From: Xiphophorus maculatus | Taxonomy: Eukaryota; Chordata; Actinopteri; Cyprinodontiformes; Poeciliidae | DNA: 64,000 bases | Assembly (NCBI RefSeq): GCF_002775205.1 | Contig: NC_036461.1 | Location: 6,547,015-6,611,014, forward strand | Reading direction: 5' to 3' | Shown here: in pieces, positions 23,529 through 33,000 of the stretch | How the letters are laid out: the number at the start of each line of letters is the position of its first letter | Numbering within the stretch: position 1 is the first letter of the stretch | Made by a program: the position numbers and the translations under genes | The notes under the pieces: model-generated | What the model saw: the letters and a program-made list of their open reading frames with translations, nothing else | Told to the model about the DNA's origin: nothing | The model's database searches: none

Positions 23529-24049
23529 TCACAGTAACACAGTGGAACCATGAGTCCAAAATGCAAACCCAGGATAAAGAGGTTCTGTAAACTTGTTGTT
23601 GACGGTGTGGAGGTGGATCAGTTTGTCAGAGGATATGTTGTAAAAGGACAGAATGCCAGCTTCATAGTCTACATATACTGCTACTCTTTCAGAGACCGCT
23701 GTAGGGGTGCAGGGTGTTTTCTCATTATTGTGCCAAACAGAGTAACCATCACCTTCAGAGCAGCCCAGACTCCAGGACTGACTGTTCCCTCCCAACACAC
23801 AGTCATCCTTATCTCCTTTCCTCTGAATATTTTTGTAACTCACAGATATGAAAACCGCCCCTTTCCATTTGACCTCCCAGTAACAGCGACCTTCCAGTTT
23901 ATTTTCACAAAGCAGCTGAGGATGATCAAATCTCGCCGGATCATCAGGATAAGGCACGTCTGCTTCCCCGCTTGTTACTCTTCTGTTTTGCTCAGATACT
24001 TTGAGATCTTTGCTGACTGTTTTTGCGTCAATTTTGAGTTGAACGGAAT
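23529..24049 (-). CDS. Gene B PRY-SPRY (B30.2) exon with stop
   Basis: A 521 nt exon, the same length as in gene C. The acceptor TTTAG precedes 24049, entered in phase 1. It has the PRY motif region ([15 protein letters not shown]...), then [24 protein letters not shown] and [14 protein letters not shown], the classic SPRY motifs. The protein ends HGSTVLL. B30.2 domains mediate protein binding; in fish NLR-C they are thought to help target recognition. Confidence 0.92.
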
Positions 24050-27000
24050 CTAAAGAAGAGGAAAGAACCACAATCCACCTGCAATTAGTAATTATTTTTG
24101 ACTCTCGGACTACTCCAGAAATAAAAGATCGGACAGATTGAATGTGGATGTGGGTTGTATTATAGTCGGATACTTACATTTTCTTAAACCAGGTTTCAAC
24201 CATCTCGATCCTGCAGGATCCAATCTGCAGCACAAAATTATAGGGAATAGGGTTTGTGTGTGAATGTCAGGCCATCAATTCAGCATGCAAGCAATGTTAT
24301 TAATGGAAGATCTTGGACACAGATTAGTTTGCACTGAGAGAAAATCTGTACAAGAATTGAATAGAATAATTATGTCCTGTGGTTGCTACATTACATTGTA
24401 GTTTGATATGGTTAATGTTTCAAAGAAATGCAAGAATTACATTTATGAATGTTCAAGCAGTATTGTTTGGGAACCTGAAATTGTAATTTTAAAGTAGGTC
24501 AGCTGTTTTAGAGACTGTAAGTAAACACAAAAGACTTATGAGGAGGAAATAATGAAGCTGAATTTGTAAAATAACCATGTAACACGTTGATATGTCAGAA
24601 TGAAACAAATTTAGCAATAACTTTGCTTTCCAAAAAAAATTTCAAAGAAGGACATAGTCCATTGTTGGTGTTTGACGAATAACCTAAGCCCTATATTATA
24701 TTATGTATATTAGCCCTATTTTATATATGGACAGGAGGTGAATGAATAGAAAACTAAATACCAAATTAATACACCTGTACTTGATGAATATCTTAAACGG
24801 ATCTCTATGGGCCTACCTGATGACAGTCTCCAGTTTGGATTCTGATTTTTTATCTGTCAGAATCTTTTCTCCTGAGGCTCCAAGATGATTGTAGCTCAGA
24901 TCCAGCTTTTTCAGTCGGGAGCGGGGACCCAGTGCTTCAGCTAGATGATTACTGCTCTCTTCTGTTAATAGACAGCCTGACAACCTACAGAAAAACAAAT
25001 TATTTAAAGATGATCACATTACAGTAGCTATGATAAAATAGATATTCATAAAAAATTAAGAAAAAGGTGATGTTCTGTAGGTTAAGAATGAAACTATTTT
25101 TTATGTTTGTTGAAAAATAGATGACTGTTAATAAACCTTTCATGCATAGTGGTCACTACAGTGGACAGCTATCTAAAAGCCATTTTCTTGTGCTTCCTGT
25201 GGATTTTTATGTTATAAATGAACACAGACCACTGAAGTGGACACTAATGCATCATAAAATATACCATCAACTACTGGCCATCAGCTGCAAATGCAAGAAA
25301 TTATTTTTGTTAAATACAATATGGCCGACAGACAAAAAAGCATGAGAACAGACCCAGTCCCTCCTTCTACTGTAGACGACTCTTGCAAGTAAAAAAAATA
25401 TTGTGACATCAGATAACCCCTAAGGAACAATACTACTGATGTATTTTTCAAATAACAACTTTGTATTTGGACAAAATTACAATTGATCACATAAAAATAA
25501 ATAAAAAAATTTTTACAAAAAAAATTTCCTACCTTTTTTATGCCTTAAGAAAAAATTTTTAAAAAATGCAAAAAAAATTCTGACACAAAGGATCATAATT
25601 CATGCATGAAAGGGTTAAGGTGTGATTAGATGCTAGAAATACCCTTACAGAGAGAAAGTATTCAGTTATGCTCCTAAGATCTCCTATAAATTTAAAGAAA
25701 ACTGCAATAAAGCCACAACATTGAGTTCCTTTAAATAAAGAAGAAATACTCATCTGTTTGGTGTTACTTTCAATTTACAATAATAATAACAATAATAATA
25801 TAATAATAATAATAATAATCTTTGTTAATTAGTCTGTATTCCTACATTTCATTTCTTTACGGGAATGTCATGTTGTTTTGAAGTTTCATGTATTCATGCA
25901 GTTTGAATCATTTTGTTGTTGAAATGCTCTATTAAGTTGCTTTTGTACCTTTTGTCGGGATCCTGAGGTTTGTCAGCTTTTCTCCACTAGAGGGAGCCTG
26001 AGACCTTCTGAGGGCGTGAGTCGGCGTCTGCACACCTGTCCTCCATCTACTCATTTGGAGGCATATAAATGGAGGAGGATGCTGACACTTCTCTGCCAGA
26101 GTGTTAGCCTGTAACGCTACCCTGGTCTGGAGCTATCAGGTCATCAGTCGCCCTCGAGACGGAACCCTCACCGCCTTGAGCCTTACCTGTCCGTCCTCTG
26201 CCGCCGCCTCTGATTTCGACCCTCAACCCGCTGACCAGCCTCTAGACCCTCAAAGTCCTCTCCCGGTCCAATACTTCCCCCCGAACAGGTATATCCTCAA
26301 CCTCCACCAAACGGCAAATTTCCTGGGTCCTGACTAATCATCTCTGTCCTCCCCTAGTTGCCCTGAGATCTGCCAGACGAACCGGGATCCTAATTCCTTT
26401 TGTTGAATTCACTGTAAATAAATCACACTATTGTATTTCCTGTCTCTGGAGTGTTTCTGCATGTGGGTTAGGAAACTCAACACCAACATGACACCTTTCA
26501 TACAATGTAAGGATTTATGGTCTGAACACACTGAATAAAAACCTGTGTTTTCTTTCTCAGTTTTCTCAATCATTTCTTGAAACATGTCATTCTTACATCA
26601 TTGGTGAAAACTTTTGTATTGTTTTGCATTAAAAAGCAACAATTTGATTGGTCAGAAAATTGAGACGTTGTGGATTCTACACTGAGGAAGGCTGCAGTGG
26701 AAAGGACCTAAGAGAGAGCTTTCCAGAAGTTCTGTTGTTGATCCTACTCAAAGTCAAACAAATATGTTCATTCAACCTTGGTTTAGTTTCCATTGCTTTT
26801 AAATAAATCAAGAATAAGAATTAATGTGGCGGAAAATTTAAAATTTTATCTCTGGATATCTATTCCCCTTCTAAACAAAAAACCCAAGGAGCAAACTCTT
26901 AAACTGCATTATGTGGTTGGGCTACAATTAACCACCAAAGAAACATTGTTAGGTTTTGTGGGTTAAGTTATAATTCAATTATATAAATATTGTAGTTGAA

Positions 27001-30000
27001 TCATTTTATATTAATAAAAATATATCAGTGCCTGACATCTGATCTGTTCGTACTAGACTGCATCCAAACCTACAATTAAAATAAGCCCTTAAAACATTCA
27101 GCTTTGTATTTAATTCTGCTGTGGTCTTAGCAGAATTAAAAGCATAGAAATCTCCACCTCAGTATGAGATTATATTATTTTCATGTCTTCAGAATATTGC
27201 AGCTACAAGTCTGGTTCCACAACATACTAGCAGGCTATCATTTGCATATTAATGACTGTAACCCTAGAACCCAAGCTCAGCGATGTGGGCATTAAGATGA
27301 TGTTGTTCATATGTTTGTATTTTGCCAATTAAATGTAAAAATGAATGTTACATCATGTTTTTATGGAGCTGAAACAGTCTCATAATTCACAAATGCACAA
27401 GATTCACAAATGCACAAGAACCACAAAGGAGACTGTTTTAGCTCCATATGTTTTTATCTGCATAAGTTTTGCAGCAGATCTTATGTTTACATGTAAAAAT
27501 TCTGCTCTGGATATTGAGCACAACTCATGCAAAGCATCAAGTATAGGAATAAGGTAGATACAGTAAATGTAGGTAAATAACATTTTAAAACATGACTTGA
27601 AAGTTGCAGAAGAATTGCATGACAGAGGGTTATGTGTTTGGTAAATTAAACAATTTAACACCCAGTAGAAGAAATATAGATGGAACAAACAAAGTTTCCT
27701 GGCAAGTTGTGATCCTGACCTTAGAGTTTCCAGTTTGCAATGTGGACTCTTCAGTCCTTCTGATAGAAACTTCACTCCTGAATCCTCCAGGTTGTTGTTA
27801 CTCAGGTCCAACTCTCTTAGACTGGAGGACGGGGAGCTGAGGACTTCTGACAAAGCTTTGCAGCTCTCTTCTGAGAGATCACAGCCACCAAGCCTAAAAG
27901 TAAAAATAAGAATACTAACATTAAAAAAATAATTTATTTTACTAGAACAGTAAAATAAACATCCACATTCAATTGTATATTTTAACTTTACTATGATGTT
28001 TTTCTTGTGAATTGGGTCATTGTGGTAATGGTGTAAAATATTTCTCACAGGGGAAACGTGACTTATCTATTAGCACATATTTTTTTATTATACTGTACTA
28101 AGGAAACATTGTAGATAAAGTGCATCAATTATCCAATAACCCTGGGATAAAAAGTTAGTTTTACTATTTTTTTATAACTACAATATATTGCTCATATCTG
28201 TAAACCACATAAGATTAAGATTGAACTTATAAAACACTTTTCTAGTGATACTGACCACTAAAAGTGCTTTTACATTTCAGCTCACACATAAATACACAGA
28301 TTGGTTGGGAACTTGGGGTTGAATTTCTTGCCCAAGAACAAGTTAACATGTTGTGTGGGAGGCTGCGGTCAAGCCACAACCTTATTACAAATTCACTCTT
28401 ATTGTTTAGCTACAAACTAATACTAATCAAATAACCACTTAGGAGTTTATTTTGTTGCAGCTAAATCCAGGATCCACCAATAGATATGTGACATCATTGA
28501 TTAAATTAAAGTGAACTCAAATAATGAAGAACTGGTTATGGCATTTTAAATTAATTTAAATTCAAACATTAATTTTTAATTGTTTTAACAAATTTTGACT
28601 TTGGTTGCCAAAATTAAATGTATTTTGAAACTATGTATGTTTGACTTTAAGTGTACGTACAGAGCCTTGTTGGATGCTTTGACCACTGGCATCAGCCTCA
28701 GTAGAACCTCCTTTGAAGCTGAGTATTTCTTCAGGTCAAACACGTCCAGATCTTTTTTTGATGTCAGTAAGACGAACACCAGAGCAGACCACTGTGCTGA
28801 AGATAGGCTATCTGTGGAGAGATTCCCTGACTGCAGAGTTTTCTGGACTTCCTCAACTAGGGTGTGATCATTCAGTTCATTGAGGCAGTGAAAGAGAGTG
28901 ATGCTTTTTTCTGCAGGCAAATTATTGTTGAGCTTCTTCTTAATGAACTGGATTGTTTCCTGGTTAGTCTGTGAGTTACTTCCTGTTTGTGTCACCAGCC
29001 CTTCCAGAAGTCTCTCATTTGTCGGCACTGAAAGACCCAAGAGGAAGCGGAGGAACAAGTCCAGATGTCCATTTGTATCTGTCATGGTCTTATTAATGGC
29101 ACTCTGATGGAGATTTGTTAGTTTTGGTTTGCTATAAAATATAGAAATCTTGGAAGATAGTGTTTTTTGTTCCATCACATTATGACCATCTTTGATGAAG
29201 ATCAGATGGACATAGAGAGCTGCTAGAAATTCTTGAACACTCAGATGGATAAAGCAAAAAACCTTGTCCTGGCACAGACCTCTCTCCTCTTCAAAGAGCT
29301 CTGTGAAGACTCCTGAGTACACTGAGGCTGCTCTGACATCAATGCCACATGCTTTAAGGTCTTCTTCATGAAATATCAGGTCTCTTTTCAGCAACTGATC
29401 AAAAGCCATTTTCCCCAGAGACTCAATCATCATCCTGCTCTCTGGACTCCAAGGTGAATCAGTTTCTTTCCCTTTGTTATACTTTGCTGTCTTCACTTTG
29501 GTATGAACGATCAGGTAGTGGATGTACATCTCAGTGAGGCTGCTTGGCAGCTTTCCTCCCTCTTTGGTCTTCAACACATCCTCCAGAACTGTAGCAGTGA
29601 TCCAGCAGAAGACTGGGATGTGGCACATGATATGGAGGGTCCGTGATTTCTCCACATGGGAGATGATCTTGCTGGCCTCCTCCTCATCTCTGATCTTCTT
29701 GAAATACTCCTCCTTCTGTGGGTCAGTAAATCCTCTGACCTCTGTTACCATGCCAACACATTCATCAGGGATCTGACTGGCTGCTGCAGGTCTTGTAGTT
29801 ATCCAGAGGCGGGTTGAAGGAAGCAGTTTCCCTCTGATAAGGTTTGTCAGCAGAACATCCACTGAGGCAGGTTGTGTAACATCAGTCAGGATCTCATTGC
29901 TGTGGAAGTCCAGAGAAAGTCGACTCTCATCCAGGCCATCAAGGATGAACAGAACCTGGAACTGTTCAAAATGGCTGATCTGTTTAGTTTCAGTAAAGAA

Positions 30001-33000
30001 GTGATGAACAAATTCGACCAAACTGAAATTTTTATCTTTTAACATATTCAACTCTCTGAATGTGAATGGAAATATGAATTGAATGTCCTGGTTGGTTTTA
30101 TCTTCAGCCCAGTCCAGAGTGAACTTCTGTGTTAGGACTGTTTTCCCAATGCCAGCCACTCCCTGTGTCACCACTGTTCTGATTGGTTCAACTCTTCCAG
30201 GTGGGAGTTTAAAGATGTCTTCTTGTCTGATTGTTGTTTCTGGTCTCTGTGGTTTCATGGACACTATTTCAATCTGTCTGACCTCATGCTCTTTATTGAC
30301 CTCTCCAGTTCTTCCCTCTATGATGTAGAGCTCTGTGTAGATCTGATTCAGAAGAGTTGGGTTTCCTGCTTTAGGAATTCCCTCAAACACACACTGGAAC
30401 TTCTTCTTCAGAGACGATTTCAGCTGACATTGGCAAACTGCAGCATAAAGTTCTAAATATACACAAAAATAAGTATTTTATTAAAATTCTGTAGGTTTTT
30501 AAATAATGCATATACAGTCTTTGTGGCCACACCTCTTGCGTTTTTAATACAATATTGCATGTTAATGTCTAAAGTGCTTGTTGAATAAAATAAAAATGAA
30601 TATCCTTTCTTGTTTCTTGAAGATGTTACACCTTTTATACAAAACATTTTTGTCTGCATTTCTGATTATGTACATATAACAGGTGAAACAGCTTTAGGAA
30701 ACAAGAAAAAAAAAATTCCTGCCGTTTTATCTTCTAATATTTAGAGTTAGTATGCACATTAGAATCGACACCAACATCTTCAGCATGTGTAATATTTGTA
30801 GAATTTCTCTTACTGTTCTGCAGACGATTTGCCAGATCCTTTTTCTTCATTTTCTTCAGAAAGTTCAGTGTGATCTTTAAAAGTGCCTCCTTGTTGCTCC
30901 TGATCATCTCTTCATCCTCGTCTTCTGACACCTCCTCATACTTCCACTGACTATCTAAACATTCTGTATTGTTTGGATCCAGGACATCCTGGATTTTCTT
31001 TAGCTCGCTATTCATATAAGTTCCAATGTTTTCCTTCAGCAGCTGGAACAAATTAATAAATTAATGAATTATCAGACTAAAATTGTGGTTCCACATTTAA
31101 GACTTTAGAAAGATTGATAAAACAGTGGTCTCATGTCTGAACAGGACTAATATAAAGTAGTTGTTGTAGATGTACAGACCTTAAATGTAAATTCCAGTTC
31201 TCCAGTGTGCTGTTCAGACTGGCCACTGGGAACCTCTGAGTTCTGCTCGTCCCATCTGTGCAGAAATTATGAAGAATTAACTCACATTGTCTGGCCACAA
31301 AAAACAATAACAATGTAAAGTTTCATAAGTTAATGTCTGTGTTTGAATTTCCAGATGAAAATATAAGAGCAGGAGATTAACTTTCAGAACACCATAAGTT
31401 GTACTGAAACTCTGAAAGGTTCAGTTTTCATACTTGTATCACAATGTTGTCAATCTCATTTCTGCCTTCTAATGTCATTGGAAAATGTGCAGCATTGTGC
31501 TCAGAAATGAATTATGAATCTATACCTTCCTGTACAGATAAAAAGCAGTGTATTATAAGCCTGGCAGGCCACCAGGCTTTACTTGTGTCACTGCCAGTCT
31601 AAACATTGCTTATTTATTTAAGTTTTTTAATGCTTGCATTTTTTAAGATTTTATTGTTTTTGCTCAAATATTAATCTTCTAATCTTTCAATAACACATCA
31701 TTATCATCTTTAAACATTTTTAAAGCTGTTTAAACTCAAAAACATGATGGGGCAGCTAGATGAATGACTGCCAAGCGCCACAGCCACCAGGCTTAAGACG
31801 TTTTCTGGAGGAAACCCTGGAAAGGTTGTTTATAGATTCAAGATGACCTCCAGGTGAAATTGCATGAAGTTTAACAAATCAGTAGATTTGACAATGTCAG
31901 AGTTAGCCTTCCTACAAAAAGAAGAATTTACTGATGTAAGTTGATGCTTTGTCTCAAAAGGAGCGTAATGTTCTTTCTAATGGGTTTTTCCTCTGTTTTT
32001 TTTTTCCAAACCTAATCATTGATCACTCCTGATCAAAGTGGTTGGTTGGTTGTGTTGCCTTAGAGAACTACAGGAACAATAAATGACTGAAAAGAATAGT
32101 TCTTTAGGGTCACAAATTACTTTGATGCCCAAGATCAACCAGGTCAAAAATGTTAAACCTAAACATCATAAACAACCTTCATCGCTTCTGAAGGACATAA
32201 AACTGGGTTCTTGATACATCCTGGTAATACAAAACGTTTTTGGAACAGGTTATATTAATGTTTAAGAATTTAAAAAGAAAAAAGTCATGAAGTTAAGTTG
32301 CATCTGAAAAATCTAGTTGTAAAATAACTTCATAACGATAAAAAAGTATATTTATACATTCTGGTTCATAACTAAGAACGTTTTACTCCTTGTTGGATTC
32401 TCAATTTTGTTTAAAATAAATAATAAATATCAGTGACAGCCAGAGTCTCCAGAAAATAGGAATCCCTGTACTTTCACATAAATATTCCAAAACATTGTAA
32501 ACATCATTATTCCTCCATGCTATTTGTACACTAAATTAAACAAAGTTTACAATATATCTCTGTATTAGTGACTTTTTTCTGTTTCAATGAAATTGTTAAT
32601 TTTCTTGTAAAATGTGTCTGTAAAAATGTTCAGGTGAAGCTTTTAGAAACAGCTCACCTCTTGGAAAGTGAGGGTTAGTTGGATAAAAAGTCACATGGAC
32701 TCACAGTTAGTAAAAATGTTTTTGCATGAATACTTAAAAATGCTTCAAATATTTTACTGTTCAGTTTATATCAGTTCAGATTAATTGGCAAATTGTCAGA
32801 TAAAAGTGTTTTGAAAGTGTCAAATCTATAAAATCAATCAATCAGCCCATAGAGATTCATGTTAATTAAATTTTACACAATCAGAAGAAGAAGAAGAATT
32901 ACTTTATTCATTCCAGCAGGGAAATTATTTCGCAGTTACAGCAAGAATTTTTTATACACAGATTAACACACACACGACAGGAGCTGTGTCTGCAGGCAGC

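Noticed and set aside
23550-24053. A 167-codon plus-strand frame over the B30.2 exon.
   Set aside because: Antisense of a clear PRY-SPRY exon with splice sites on the minus strand.
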